In this document: positions 8,142 to 22,663 of the stretch, piece after piece
How the letters are laid out: each line of letters begins with the position of its first letter
Position numbering within the stretch: the stretch's first letter is position 1
Source of the DNA: Balanoglossus misakiensis
Taxonomy: Eukaryota > Hemichordata
Length of the DNA: 64,000 nucleotides
Assembly: GCA_040954595.2 (NCBI GenBank)
Contig: CM082589.2
Span: forward strand, 1,674,001-1,738,000
Direction of reading: 5' to 3'
Made by a program: the position numbers and the translations under genes
Notes under the pieces: generated by a model
The model's database searches: none
What the model was told of the DNA's origin: nothing
What the model saw: only the letters and a program-made list of their open reading frames with translations

Positions 8142-11100
8142 TAAAACTAAACTGTGTTACACTGGTTCTATATAGAGCATATCATACTTTTCTCGGGTAT
8201 GATCTACCGCACTTTGTTTTTGTTGGCAAAACTTTGGGTTATTGGTCCAACTTGGTCGGTTCACATTCCCTCTTGATGGCGCTGCTTAGCACGCCGCCCA
8301 GAAAGACAGTAGTATCTTTGAATGATGGAATGCGTAATTTCAACTTGATCAAGAGAGTTCGCGCAGGTAACGATCTGACATAAGCAAAGAGAAGAAATTT
8401 ATAAAGGAAAATTGTGGGACGGTCACAACCCAGTGACGTTAGTGAGACTGTGGAGTGCGCCCTCTTTGGACGCGTTCACATGAAGCTCAGAGATTCCCTT
8501 TTCGTTTGATCAAACGGTTGGGTGTGATGTGCATCCAGTGGAGTATAGTATACCCAGTTATACATTTTCAGGAGCGCCCCGCTTTTGTACATCTTTCCCC
8601 CGAGCAAGCAGGGAAGCCCTGATTTAACGAATGACAATTTTAGCTGCAGCCAGGCAAAACCTCGTATACTGGCTGCATCACAACCCGTGCCACCTGCATT
8701 GTTGTACTTTCAATGAGCAAACGCAAAATCGAGATATGCATTATTCCATTTAGTAAAACTGCCATGAACTTCAATAAGATTTAGGTCAAACGTTCCCTCG
8801 TAAAATACCAATGTCATTTCATTTGATTTTTTAAAAATTGATGCTCTTGATAGGTCCGAAATCGTTTAAAATGTCAACGTTTCACTCTGCTAAAACAGCA
8901 ATTTCAGAATCCCAAAACGATGTATAAGGCTTTGCCGCGACCTTTCCATACCTGATGCGTAATTGCAAACTAGTGAGGGAACTGAAATGGAAAATGAAAT
9001 ATACGAGCACCTCTGCTGCGCGATATTTTATCGATCACTGTTATCGCCAGTGAACGTCTCGTGACCTCTGAACCCGTTGCCATTATTTCATTATCAGGTA
9101 TACTGGAACAGCTTGCAATTTCATAACACATTTTTATTGCGCAGAGATTCCAATCGTGCGGTTCTGACTTCATGGGACGTCGCAACGCGTTGCCCCTTTC
9201 ACGTCGAAATTGCCGTAAGTTGGCCGTAAATTGCCGTCTTCTCTCAGTGCGACCAAGTAGTGCTAAAAGGAAACATGTCGTAAAATCACCACTTGGCCAT
9301 ACGGGAAAAGACATTAGTTACACGGCGTGTAAAGGACAAGTGAATGTCGCATGTGTGGGAGCCCCCGGGAGGGATATGGGTTCGCTGTCACGTGGTCGCG
9401 TGTGTGCACCGGTCTGTGTAGTAGACCTGCGCACTTCGCTTGGCCGGCTGCTGGTATCAATCTATCGCTGATCGAACGCCATGGAAACTCAAATCTTCTT
9501 CGCGAGCAAAAAAAATCGCCCATTACTCTCCCCATTATTGGGAGATTTGGTGTGATCATCCTGCACCAAAGACTTCGGGCCGTTGCGTCTAATGCCGGCA
9601 CTCCCCCGTGTCTGACCTTCGTGCAATGACGCTCCCGCGGGGAGGGCATTGGTCGATGTACCCACCAAGCACCCCTGCCTATCTCATATATGTAATTTTG
9701 CGCCCGTACTGCGTTATTTTGCTATAAAAGTTAAAACACGTACATTCTTACATTTATAAAAGACACCTCTTTCCCACCCGTAACCGAATCACCGTGCCAT
9801 CAGTCTCACCCCGGGAGATAAATTATATGGTGGATTATACAGAAGGTGGGTGCCTTTGAACAATAATGGCGACGACGTCCAAAGCGATAAATATATGCAA
9901 CGCCATTAACACTGTGAGACAAGTTTGTGCTCAATATTCATATACACTTATACACATTGGAGAGAGAGAAATGAACTGGTACTTCGGATGGGGAAATGTT
10001 ACTCACACGCCTTTCAACTTTTTGATGAAAATGAATAAATTCAATTTATATTTTACAGCTTCTGGAAGATTGACTCATTGGGACCACGGAGAATCGTCAC
10101 GACTCGCACGATAACATATAAAGCGTTGTGTACTGCGATATGCATTTAATTTTGGGTGTTTCGGGTTCGGTTCAACCTCGTTTGCTGTCGTGTGTTCATT
10201 GGAACAAGTACAAACACGCAGTCACCGTTCACATGTCGCTACACATACATATTTGAAGAACAGTGGTGAATGTAAATTAGCGAAGAAAGGTCTCAAAATA
10301 CAATCCACACTATGCCGCCGAGATTTTAAATCTATGATCATGTTCGCTCGCCATTTTTGTCGCGTCCAGTTTGTTTCATAGAACATTACTATTGCAGTCC
10401 CCTGTCACTAAAACAACATCGCGTCTGTTTAGATATAAACAGATGTCTGTGGCCGATCAACGAAAGAGAACGGCTTTATTTTCACGACTATCTTGTACAG
10501 GACAGTTTCATAGCTCACTTTATAACAGAATATCTGCAAAATCTAAATCTAATGTACGAAACCAAACTTACTGAATACAAGAACACGCCTATCTACCAGG
10601 CACCCCCACCCCCTCCCTCCCTCATACACCCGCTGATCACCCATTTCAGTTTCGAACTCGAATTACTGTTCTTCAAGTTGCACACCCGCAGGTAAGCGGT
10701 GTTCGATCGAGCCTTTCCCGTTATCCATTTGCGCTCTGAGCACAAGAGCCTTGCTTTATTAAAGGAAATAAAACTATTGGGACGTTACACCTATCGCAAA
10801 TTTGGCAATTTCGATTACATTGTACTTGCCAACGAGGTTCGCCTGTGTCCTTTGAACTAAAACGATCTCGGTGTTCGTGTCAACCATTTTGATCACCGGA
10901 GTTTAATGCGTTCGATAAAACCCACATCGTGCGAAACTCGCAAATCCATACACGATATGGGACCCACGGTAACACATTCACCACGCGGCCTTTTAAAAGC
11001 CGGCCCCTTCAGTCATCCGTATTTAACAGTAAAACTGGTGATGGTGATTTATCATTGCTTTGCTTAGATGCGGGTATATCTGTGATTCAGCATCGTGGAT

Positions 11101-11646
11101 TTGTGTTGATCGACACATAGACCATGAAAAACTAAAAAATATACCAATTCTTAGAGATTTGCGATACCTGACAGTACAGTGCAGTGCGACATTTTTTTTG
11201 GCTGACACTTGGGAACGAACTAAACCCGCTGCAAATTTGCTCTGTGACAGGTGATGTTTGTAGACTTGCACTTTCTGTGCGAATTTGAGAGAATGGCGTC
11301 TGTGACAATGATAGTTTGACCGGTCGTCAAATATTTTCCCCAACTGATGTTAACCCAAACAACTGCTGGCCCGTCCGCACACAAAGAAATCCGATGAATA
11401 ATATATGAACATTAGCCGACCAATCAAATCTTTCCATACATAACGACAGTGGAAGCACTTGTACGAAAAGCAATCCAACACACGCACGTGTTTGCAGGTA
11501 AATCTATTTATTACACGCGCATGGCGGGCGGTATAAATCACTGAGTTGAAAATTGCGGAAGGGTTCTCTGTCGGAACTTGATGTAGAAAGACTGAGGTGG
11601 GAGAATGCCACGCAAAGGAAGCTGGGTAATAATGCTAAATCCAGGA

Positions 11647-11659
11647 CCCCCCCCCCCCC
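11647..11659. repeat. Homopolymer C(13)
   Basis: Uninterrupted run of 13 C followed by a C-rich tail; one of seven G or C runs of 11 or more in the window. Confidence 0.9.
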
Positions 11660-13678
11660 GCCCGCTCCCTCGGCGGCCAGCCGCACCAGCGTTCACAAAG
11701 TGGTACCTCAACCCATATAATTCTCTGACACAGAAAATGTCATGCATAGTTTTAAGTCAAAGACAATTTGAAATTGTTCTATCATTTCACTCATTCTTTT
11801 GAAACAGACTTTTTGAACTCGGATGAAAATCAGCGCGCGTGTTATATATAATACCCATTCTAAAAAAAAAGAAAGAAACAGAATTGGTATCTGGCGTCAA
11901 CATATGCTACCAACCTATCTAAACAGGGGACTGGTATTCTTTAGATATATTGCAAAACAGCGAGTTCGCCTCTCTGTACAAACAACATACGCGCCGTCTA
12001 TTTATTTTTGAGTTAGATGAATCGTTGACGTGACGTAGGAACAATCCTACCTGTTCAAACCTGCATAGCATGACCGATGTTGCTCGCCCATAAAATTTTA
12101 CACAGATAACAGATTGCGCCGCTGGCATGAAAAGGGAATCCGGAACGAGGCCATAACTCTACCATTTCGCGCGCTGCATCGGTCGCCGGACGAATTTGAC
12201 GCTAACCAATGGGGAGTTGTCGTTTACAGTGACGTTAAATTTTACGGACCAAATAAATAACGATTTCAGTGGCTTAAAGCACCCGGACATAAAAAAAATT
12301 GACAGAAATTTTCAACAAAACCACGTAATATAAATTCTATAAGAACGCCCTTCAAAAAAAAAAGCTTACCCGGAAAGGGACGTTTTAATCATGGAGTTCA
12401 CATGTAACATAATATACATCTCTGGAAAGAAAGCTGATCCAAATTTCGCTAATTTCGTCGCGCCATTTTGAAAAAAAATACGCCGTTTATGTGAAGAATT
12501 ATGTTCCATATTAACTAGAAAATCATTGAGTCAGCTGTTCAATTTTACTGCAATTAGGAAACATACCGCCAATGATTAGAAAGAAATGTCCCAAACTAAT
12601 GATCGGATTCGAGCAGACGATATTTTGAATATCGCCAATTTTTTGTTGTTTTGTTCTTACAGCAAAATTTCCACCGCATGAATTGACCCCTTGTATCCAT
12701 GCGAATTTTCTACTCAAAATCGCACCCACTTTCTCCGAAATTCTGGTCATTTTTCCAGTTTAATTGAAATTTTTTTTAGAAAGTACTAGGCGCCTCGTAA
12801 TTTCTGGCGAATCGTAGGAAATTAGACGCGGGACAAAAGAGGCTCATCTGAACGAGTAGCATCCAACAATTCCAGCCTACCGCACTCAAAGAGCCCGCGA
12901 AACAGTAATAATGATCTCAATATATAAAACCCTCTTCGAATCTAATGTCTCGTTCATCCTTGCGAGTTTGGTTTCTATGCTCCGATTCGAACCGGCTTGC
13001 CGTAAACACGGGACGTAATTTAGCGTTCCTTTTCATTTTCTTGGTTCATTTGCGCAGCGTTTGTATTCCTCCCTATCCCATATGGCCTTTCTTAATGACG
13101 TGGCCGAGATTCGTCTTGTGTGCCCGTATCGCAACCGCGCAAACGTAGCCTGACGTGCCGTGTCAGGTTGAATTTCATGCATGGGATGCCACGTTTTTCA
13201 TAGCCAAAGAACTCTCATTTTTCATGTATTAAAATTTGCATACAATTTGCAAAATTGACACCGCTCCGTACTGAAAGGCAAATCCGACCCGCAATATGCC
13301 ACGGCGGTTTTCATTTGCAATCAGAATAGCGCGGGAAATGTGGAGCTCTTTGCTGAAACACGCTCGGGTTCCTTGCTATCTGTATTCACTCCCCCACATC
13401 TTTGTCATTACACTGTACATTTTCTCAATAGGGCCTACAATGCGGCGTATTAACCAGACGTGGTTGCAATGTTTGTTGGGACGACTCAGTTAGCGTTTTA
13501 TTGGATGGAAAAATATGCACCGAATTTCCTTTTATTACCGCGCACAAAGGAACCACATGGAACCCTCCGGTCAAAAAAGCTGTCGAACAGTCCCGTCAGA
13601 ACAAATCCGTCTCCTGGAAACGCTAATGAAATTGGATATATAACGGCAGCCTGGTATATTCTCGGGGCACGATGACTC

Positions 13679-13696
13679 GAGATCTCGCGAGATCTC
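13679..13696. promoter_or_regulatory. 18-bp perfect palindrome containing TCTCGCGAGA
   Basis: GAGATCTCGCGAGATCTC reads the same on both strands. Its centre, TCTCGCGAGA, is the CGCG promoter element known in vertebrates to be bound by BANP. A second TCTCGCGAGA is at 55203-55212 in the NOL4 intron. Neither is near an annotated start codon. Confidence 0.5.
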
Positions 13697-16600
13697 CTTC
13701 TTTGCATGCATCCCAGGCCGGCTGAGCTGGTCTGCGAGTAATTGAATTAACGTTATAAGTCAGGACACGCGTGATTGGTTCGTTTTGACGAAAGCTAACA
13801 TATTTCACCATTCCGACAGTGTTTTATTCTCTCTAAATATCTGCATGGAAAACTTACGTTCCGACACTAAGCTGGATAAACAGTACCGGGTTGTGATGTG
13901 GTGCCTTGCCGAAAGCGAGGCATGAACTGGGTTAACGAGAAATTTACTCCCCTTGATAGAAATGATATATGCGCTCTTTTTTTTGTTAATCTTCGGAAAT
14001 CCAGGTCGTGAGCTCACAGTGTTCATTTCTCACTCTCTGACAAGAAGACTCCGCGCTGGTGACACTGATTGGAATGGTGACTTGGGGTCGTTTTTATGGT
14101 GTGTGTAGTGCGTTTGTTTTGGTCGACACGAAACTTCAATATGTCGCCAACGCCAGTGCCGGGACCCGGAGACAAGATAGGAGACTGCGTGATTTCATGG
14201 GCGGTGGAAATATTGCTCGACTTGCGCGAATCGCTTGACGACGTGTGCAAGTTCGTTAACATTAAATAATCTTAAACTTAAAGATTAATCTTGCATGTAA
14301 AAATGTTGGCATTTTTCATAGCAGTGGTCAAATTTATTGGTATGGATTTTCAAAGCCACCGTTGGGAATTTTCAATATCACTTCCATTTTTTAAAAATTC
14401 AAGACAGGAATGGTAGCGGATAAAATGAATGATTTTTTTCTGCTAACGTGACTATTTCTTGGCCATATTATGCAAATAGCTTTTAATTGGCGCCGTTTTG
14501 TGCCTGAAAAATACGTACAAATAATGACCCCTTTCAGGAGTTCAATATCACCACTGATAAAAAAAAGTGCTCAAGCCGTCTTTTATGAATGGGTGAGCAT
14601 TTTATTCAATGGTGCTTGGACGGGTAATTAGGAAAGTGAAGGGGCGAACCACACAATACGAGCAGAATCTGTCCATTTGATGCAACGGGAGTACCCGGGG
14701 CAAAGTGTCTTTCAAAATGAGACGAGCTGATTCACGTCATGCCACTCTCCTGTGCTTAGTTTAAGATGGCATCACACGGTCAATTCGTCGTCATGTCTAC
14801 ATCGCGCGCCAAGATGGAGGCGCGAAGAGCCGAGCGCCCGTTGGCGGGAAGTACCATTCAGAAAATGGCGGGGAGCAGACATAGAGTCGTCTGCGCAATG
14901 GGATATTAGCTTCTGGGGCGACGAACGGAGAAATGTTGACAGAGATCCCAGACTACAAGACGAAAAAATCAACAGGAATCCCATTCTGTTTAAAACAGTG
15001 GGGAGTTGGGGTGGGGGTACCTGGACTATCGACCAACCGGTGTTCTAGACAGACTATATGATAGAAAACAACGCCATCAAGTAATTATGGTGTGATCGAC
15101 CAGACAAAAGAGCTTACCGTCAGCGGAACGGATGACCGCCATCGGTCCACTGAGACAAAGTTTAAAAACATAACGGGAGAAATTCGATAAACTGGGTAGA
15201 AACTTGGACAAACATCAAACACGTCAACTTATGCAATATTATGTCAAAAATAAAGTCCGCAAGAGCAAGACCAGAATAAATCGGGTTGGTAACGGACGCA
15301 GTCACTGGGGGCAGGCTTGATCAAACAAATTTTGTCCGAATCTTGAAATTAATAATGACGAATAAAAAATTTACTTTTCTCTTCGAATTACATTTTAAAA
15401 TACAAATATGTCTTCAATGAATATTTTCATGCAAGTCGAAACAGAGACTTAGATGTAATATAACATAACGTGTTTGTTAAAATGTGTGAAAATTTGTCAT
15501 AAATTTTGAGCAGGCGACAAAATGTGTCGTATTAAAAAGCGCGGCAATCATCACGGTGTGATTACGTTGCAGGTGACCCGTGAAATGGAGACAGATTGGA
15601 AACCCATGTTAGCTTCACGTCCCGGCCTCATCCGGGCTGCGATAAATTATTTACCGCTTGCAAACTCATTAATGCACGGTGACAGCTTATGCGCAATAAA
15701 ACGACACCACGCACTCCAAAAAGTAATCCTAAACCTCGCTAGAGAAAGACTCCTTTAGTTGTATACTAAAACTCGAACAAGTATCGAGTCATTGCCCCGA
15801 GAGCTTTTCCTTGAACACAGCAACAAAATCACAAAACGTAGACGCCCGAGTCTACGTCTACATGTTTTGCCGCGCTTTTTTGTCCCGCGCTCCGTGTTTC
15901 ACTTAGCAGTACCTAAATTAGCTTCGCCAAGTCGTCCGCTAATTTCCCGCCCAACCACGGAGATTTCAAGGCCGGGCTTTCGTGTCTATTTTCACATATT
16001 TCAGTCCTCGTCGGGCGGACGTCGAACGACGCCATAGACCAACAGACATAGGCCTAACCGTGAGCTCGATCAAATTACACCATTTAACAGAAAGGGGTAA
16101 AATCGATGCCGTTTTGTGTCGTTCGGTTTCGACACATAACCCTTTCGAAGGTTAGGTAAATATTTCTCTGGAGACAACAGAATCCCAGGTAATTGTTTTA
16201 TTTAGTATGAACCATTTCATTCATCCCCGCTGCCGCTCTCAAATATCATATATCCGGTCTAAACCATACATAAAAATACTCACAGAGACTGTGAGCTTAA
16301 TGAGACATAATTATTACACTAAAATTCAAAATGCAGATTACTAAAAATGAACAATCAATATTACTTGAAATTATGCGAAGTATCCCGTAAACGCGTCCGA
16401 TTAAAATCAGACAAGTTAACGATATGCAAGTTTCTCTCGGGGACTAAATTAAATGATTTAATAATGAACCCTACTTACTCCATTACGGACTGAAACGCAC
16501 TTCTAGTGACAAAATATTGAAGATAGACTATCTTTTCCCGTTAAAATGTTTAAAAATTCATTTACATATGGAATAAGTAACTATCCTCTAGATGGGACAC

Positions 16601-17561
16601 TTCTCCAGTGATTTTGGAATCAAATTGCAGTCACCATGGCTAACCTCTGTCTTATGCTAATTTATCATGAATATTCAAAAGCCACAGACGTTTGAGATAT
16701 TTTGGGGCGTGGCCTGCGGCCGAATATGTAGTTTCTGTCACGATCCAACTCACTGCGTTTTCCTTCAAACATTGCGCAGGATTCTAAGTTCGTTACTTTT
16801 TTCACTATTTATTTTCTTAATTTTGATCAGGACCTGTAGGCATTGGAAAACAATGTCCACTTCATCCAAAATTAAGGACATTATCCGAGAAAAATTGAAA
16901 AATGTTGCACAGTATTTTGGCGGGAAAAAGTGTGGCATTCAAAGGGTTAATGTGTTGAATTTTGACCTGTGTGCAAATATGGTGTGCTACCGGGGTGTCT
17001 GAACGTACACTGGGAATATAATAAAACAGCCACAGCATGCGATGAAACCTCTGAAAGGGCCCAGGCGGTAGTTTTCTTCGATGTTGATAGAAAGAACGAC
17101 CATTTAGAAAATAATTAGCATGAGGAGATCGCTGACAGAGTGGAAGGCCGAAAGAAATTATACATCCCCTCACAAACTGTTCTGACACACAGACAGGAGA
17201 GTCCCCCTTAAGTTAATTATCCCCAGTCTATCAGCGGTAATTTGGCAGACATAATTGTTTGAACGAATCGATTACCAAGCATGATTTAAAATTAAGTGAA
17301 CTGCTTTTTAAATATCTGCAATCCCTGCATGCACTGAAGTTCAACAATTTGGCGCGTTCGGTTGCCACGATGGAATCATGTCACTGTCGGGTATACACGA
17401 AGTCCCTCCGACTTCAGATAATTGCGAAACTTTTGGGTCAATCAGAGCTTTAAAAAACGAGCCACCGATCTCTAAAATTCTGACAAGGATGATGGTATGA
17501 CAACCGCCTGAAACTGATGCACCGAAGATCTGCAAATTTATTAGAATCTTAAACGTTATGC

Positions 17562-17575
17562 GGGGGGGGGGGGGG
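17562..17575. repeat. Homopolymer G(14)
   Basis: Uninterrupted run of 14 G. Confidence 0.9.
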
Positions 17576-18813
17576 TCAAATGCACTTTAAAATCCCTTTA
17601 CATTTGAAATTTTCGTTCACAAAATAAGAATATGAACACCGGTTTTAGTAGGACAGCAAACATTTATAGATTCTATGTGAATAGGATTCCAAAGCGATAG
17701 CTACCGTTTCTTTAGGGTACGAATGCTACACAATCGGAAGAGAACCATACGGCCATGGCTATTATTTTAACATCAAACTATCGAGAGCAAGATAAATTAT
17801 GACTGCGAGATCTCTTTCCGTCATTGTCAAGTTGTTATGATGACAGTGCGTGCTCGAGTCCCACGAAGCTAATTCGGTTCACGTGACACGATTATCAAAT
17901 GCAACACGCCGACGGAGACATCAATGGAAGTTCAAAAGTGCAGATACATCAGATGGGTGCGCTGAAGGATATACGCGCGCACTATGAGACCGGCGAGTTC
18001 GTCGCTTCCCATAGGACTACGTTGAAAATTGCTAACAAACCTACTCCTGCTTTTGGCATTTTCAAACAAATTTTGCACACGGCACGGTCAAAAGAAATCC
18101 AGTGTTGTTTGGTGCGCAGGTGAACGATAAAAAAGTCACGTGATCGACAGAATTCCAAGATGGCGGATTTCAGCCATGTTCAATCGCTTTACTTTCTCCT
18201 TACTTACTTAAATACTGAATACTCTTCTAGCAGTTGTTGAGCTACATGCCCTCCCCATATATTGACAAAGTATGGGATGTCATAAATTCCAGGACGTACC
18301 TCAAATTACTTCATCAATGAACATACCGGTAGATGTCTTTGCCAAATGCGCGTAATATTCACTCTGAAACGATAAAGCACAAACATGAGAATTTGACGGC
18401 AAATTCAAATTCAAGGAAACACTGCTGGGTCCCGCTTACTTCGAGAAGGGTTATCGCCTGTTGGCGCTTCCGCCACGAAGCCAATTTGGATGAAAGCTTC
18501 GAGCTATGTAATCTACTCGCTACATTTTCTGTGTCTACTTCAGAATTTATGTACGCAGCAGACACACAAGACATTTTTCTTAAACGGCAGAGTCCGTTCA
18601 TCACCTGTAACCTTTAGTTCATTAGCACGTTGACTCTTCGCTGGCGCCCGACATTGTGTAATGAAGAAGGCAAAAGTGTGACCTTTCCTTCGTGACCTTT
18701 GACCGCACACGTCATCCTTTGCACCTGCGCATTTCCTGCCTTCATTCGGTTAACCGTGGCTGTTAGAATACATTCACTTTTTACTTAAAATCGAAACAAC
18801 CTTTATTGTCAGC

Positions 18814-18869
18814 ATCGATGGGCCGATTAAATCGATATCATATAATGTAAATATGTCAATTTATCGATA
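18814..18869. promoter_or_regulatory. Cluster of ATCGAT words including a perfect TATCGATA
   Basis: ATCGAT occurs at 18814-18819, 18831-18836 and inside TATCGATA at 18862-18869. TATCGATA is the DRE element known from insects. Relevance here is unproven. Confidence 0.3.
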
Positions 18870-20538
18870 AAGATATGCGATATATCAACACACTGTATCG
18901 GAAAAACATTTTGAAACGGGAACGGAGCTGTCACGTGACTAACATCTCTCATTCATAGAATCGACTTAACCTTTGTATATATTTCTTAGAAAAAATCAAA
19001 GCACCGAAATAATTTCATCGTAGTACTTTGCTATATCCATAGAATGCAGTTTTCTTGACGAAAACGAAGAATTTTAGTGGTGGGAAAATCACTGTGTTGG
19101 TGTAAGGCCACGCGTCTTTTCATAGAATCAACTGGTGCTCTCTGGTCATGGCAGAAACTAATTAGGACGGAAAATATCACGGATCTTGTTACTTGATTTA
19201 GATCTCACTTGTGAACAAAAAGAAATCACAACTCGTGGTTATGTCCATCGTTAGTATTAAACCCCAGTGTCTGAATATACGCGTGTGCAGCTTCAGAACG
19301 GGGCGAAACAAAATTTTGCATTCATATTATCCGAAGTTGCAGATGATAAAGTCGTTTCGTCTATTAGAGATTATTTTGACATGTGTTTTCCCACTCGAGA
19401 TAAATCACTTCAATGCCACGAAGACTAGAATTTCTCAGCTGACGCAGGCCGGCAGGAAAAGTGACGTCTCCATGCAAAACAGGGGCGACAAAACACCCAG
19501 TTCATCCAATTAATTTCGATCATTGACGCGAGAATTCGGTGGCCTTCGATGCTTAATCACGCGCCGTGTCCACGCGTGCCTGTCCGTCCTTCGCGGAACT
19601 GACTTCTGGCAATCAATTTCAGGCCAGTGGCTGAAATGAACGAGTGAAACCGACAATGAAATCACATTTCAGCACGGGATCGCTAAAAAGCGCGTCTGGC
19701 TGAAGAAACTGGCGTTGCCAATCTTTTATGAATATATAAAATGAGGGAAAGGGGAATAAAAACGCGATAGAAAAGCTTTTGTGGCCGGCGGATGACAGCG
19801 AAACCGGACAGAAACCTCCGACACAAATTAAACGTTAATTGGACGCACAACGAAAGAAAAGAAACGTGAAGGGGCAAATACATAAAAGAGTAGGCTATCT
19901 AATATGAGGTGTGATATTGTCAGTTTCACGTCGGTTCAATCGGCCTTGCCATATTATTTTTTACTTTCTCACAGATTACGTAACTTTTCGGGCTGTGGCC
20001 GATAAGAGAACGAAAAACCCCTCAGGTGTTTGGCAGGTAATTTTCTTTCGGAAATGTGTCGGATTACCAGGGGCCTTTTCATCCTCCGCTTCGTCTGTCG
20101 TATCCAGGCGGTCATTTTCTAGATTGGCCACGCGTACTGTGAAAATGTAATCATGTTAAATGCTCAAAGGAGAAGTGTCGCGACCATATTTACCATTAGC
20201 GGCGTGTTAGTCAGGTTTCATGTCGATTCTTTTCACTTTTGCGGCTTTTTATTTCGCTGGGGACTTCGATGTGAATTTCAGCGACCGGGCAGAAATATTT
20301 CGCTGGATTACCCTTGACATCAAATTACTTGCGAAGCCACAAAATTTCACTAGTGTCTCTCTTAAAAAGTGCAAATAACAAAAATTACCAAACTTTCCAA
20401 AGCATTGAGCAATGCTGTTCTTGTGTAGCTTTGAGTTCGTTGACATGGTTACATAATCGGTTGGAGAAATGATGGCTGAGATAGATAAAGGTGATGTGGT
20501 GGCCATGATGATGGTGATAATCTTCCTCCTCATCTACG

Positions 20539-20630
<92 letters not shown>
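20539..20630. repeat. Microsatellite (TCA)n, about 31 units
   Basis: Nearly pure trinucleotide repeat of 92 bp. It produces long artificial Asp or Ile open frames that should not be called genes. Confidence 0.95.
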
Positions 20631-20967
20631 GATTGTCGTCAAAGACAAAAGCAGAAGTTGGTTTTAATTTGGAGATGAGCAGTGCCGGTCATTATTAATC
20701 TTGTTAATCAGATCTGATTTGAAACAGACTTAAACATTATTCAACGACTTAAGCATATAAACAGATTTCTTTCAACTTGGCATTACGACTAGTACTAATA
20801 GGTTAAACTGTCATTTTTCCAGTAGCCTAGCCAATAAGTGCTAGTAATTAGTGGAAACGAATTCGAGGTGGGTCATGCAACTTAAAAATGACGGGGTTAT
20901 TGTCAACTGGCCCTCGCCCTAGTATTGACCATACTTAACTTGTTCATACGGCTTACATTATAAGTTT

Positions 20968-20968
20968 T

Positions 20969-21007
<39 letters not shown>

Positions 21008-21020
21008 CTCTGTCTGTATC
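20968..21020. repeat. Microsatellite (TGTC)n, decaying at its right end
   Basis: About nine pure TGTC units (20968-21003), then interrupted TCTA/TCTC/TGTC units. Confidence 0.9.
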
Positions 21021-21416
21021 GCATGTCTGTCTCTCTGCCCCCTCTCTCACCCTACTTTGGTGGAAATCATACAATGCAATACACACATGTAACATTTTAG
21101 TTGTAAACATATCGACGTAGGTAAAGTGGGTTACAAGGTCGCTTATGGAAATCACAATTGTCTATGTTGTTGTCGTCGTTCGCTATGGTAACCTTGTTGA
21201 AAAAAATACTCTTTTGGATCGTGACGGTAATATCAACGGAGCGTGTTTACGCCTGATAAGATCTTGTAGTAGTTTCAAGTATGGCGGAGACAAGGCGACA
21301 AAACGCTCGCCTCCAGGGACACCTTTACTTCTCTTTGTTGTCTGAGAATCATTGTTAAGAGAGGATGGAAGTGACCGCGCGCAGCTAGCGTTGCATGTAG
21401 ATTGGCTCTTGGCTCT

Positions 21417-21446
21417 TGGATGGATGGATGGATGGATGGATAGATA
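21417..21446. repeat. Microsatellite (TGGA)n
   Basis: About seven tetranucleotide units ending in a TAGA variant. Confidence 0.85.
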
Positions 21447-22663
21447 CAAAAAGGGTCAAATTACGGGTGGAAATTACAGAGAAAAGGTGAAAATTTAAGC
21501 CCCGTGTCCGCGCAATTTTAGATTTCAATGAAAAAAAAAATCATGTCCAATTTCGTTTTGCTCGTTTCATAACTCTCACTGTGTATTTGCAAGAACGTGA
21601 CCAAGGGGGAACAGTTTTTCTCCCCAGTTGGAGGCCTCTAGCACTTGTCACAGACCTCGGCACCTCCTTTCACCTCTTTTCATATGGTTCTTTAAAAATC
21701 GTTTCTCCGAAGCCTTCCTTGTCCACAGTATACTGATATAATTCGACGCGCCGGAAAAGTGGTTCGATTTGATGACAGCCCCGTCATTGTGTCCAGACCA
21801 AACGCAATAAATAGCTTCGTCTGGCTTTGACATTTAAAAATCGGCCAATTTTGACCTGGATTACGATATTACTGAACGTGAACTCTCTCTCTCTCTCGAA
21901 AAAGCTGTGTTTGTTTTTCAGTGAACTATCGAATGGTTGAAGTGTCTATAACATGAATTCCATGCTGAAAACACTAAATCTCATCTGGGCAGAACCTGCG
22001 CGGCATATTTGATTTATTTTTACTCCAAAATCAAATACGACATCGGGACGCTAATTCTGAAAACCACGCTGACTAGAAAGAGCACGCGAAAATGATCTAC
22101 CAAATCCGGCGAAAAGAAATTTTCACAGTATTAATAGCGAGTGACATTAAAGCGTCTAGTGGCCCCTCCGTGATGCAGGAGGCTCGGCTCTCCCTCTCCC
22201 ATAAATGGTATGTCTCTTGGATTATACTGGGATGAGCAGGTAAAGCCTATATTGTAAGGAGTGACTCTCCATCCAGCACCGTACAATATACTTCATTAGC
22301 GCTATATATAAAGAAACCAGGCAGATATATATGATGTCTGCGCGTAATTCAAAATCCCACCTTCACAGGCCGATTACTTCTTCCCGGGGATAATTTCGTG
22401 GGTCTTTCTTTCGAAATAAACCATGTTTTATCTCGACAGTCGGCCAGAGTGTGTGTGTATCGGGTTGTGGTCGCTTGTCGGTTTTATTTTTGATGACGTC
22501 CCATGCACGTCGCTCGCGCTCGTCGGTTCTCATTTTGCTCATTCTAATAATGGAAATTTATGATGCCGGCCCGCACGTGAACACTGGATCTTTTTTTTTT
22601 ATTTTTTCGCCCCTTTAAAATTTTCATGGCATGAAAATGGGCCAGGGGACCCCTGTTGTGATT

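Noticed and set aside
7678-8175. 165-codon plus-strand frame
   Set aside because: It is antisense to the certain DM-domain exon and is a shadow of it.
9172-9649. Several overlapping 92-111-codon frames on both strands
   Set aside because: CpG-rich DNA with few stop codons. No frame shows a protein family or splice logic.
20385-20678. Poly-Asp/poly-Ile open frames on both strands
   Set aside because: They are translations of the (TCA)n microsatellite. The same holds for frames over 37012-37323, 44405-44705 and 55904-56098.
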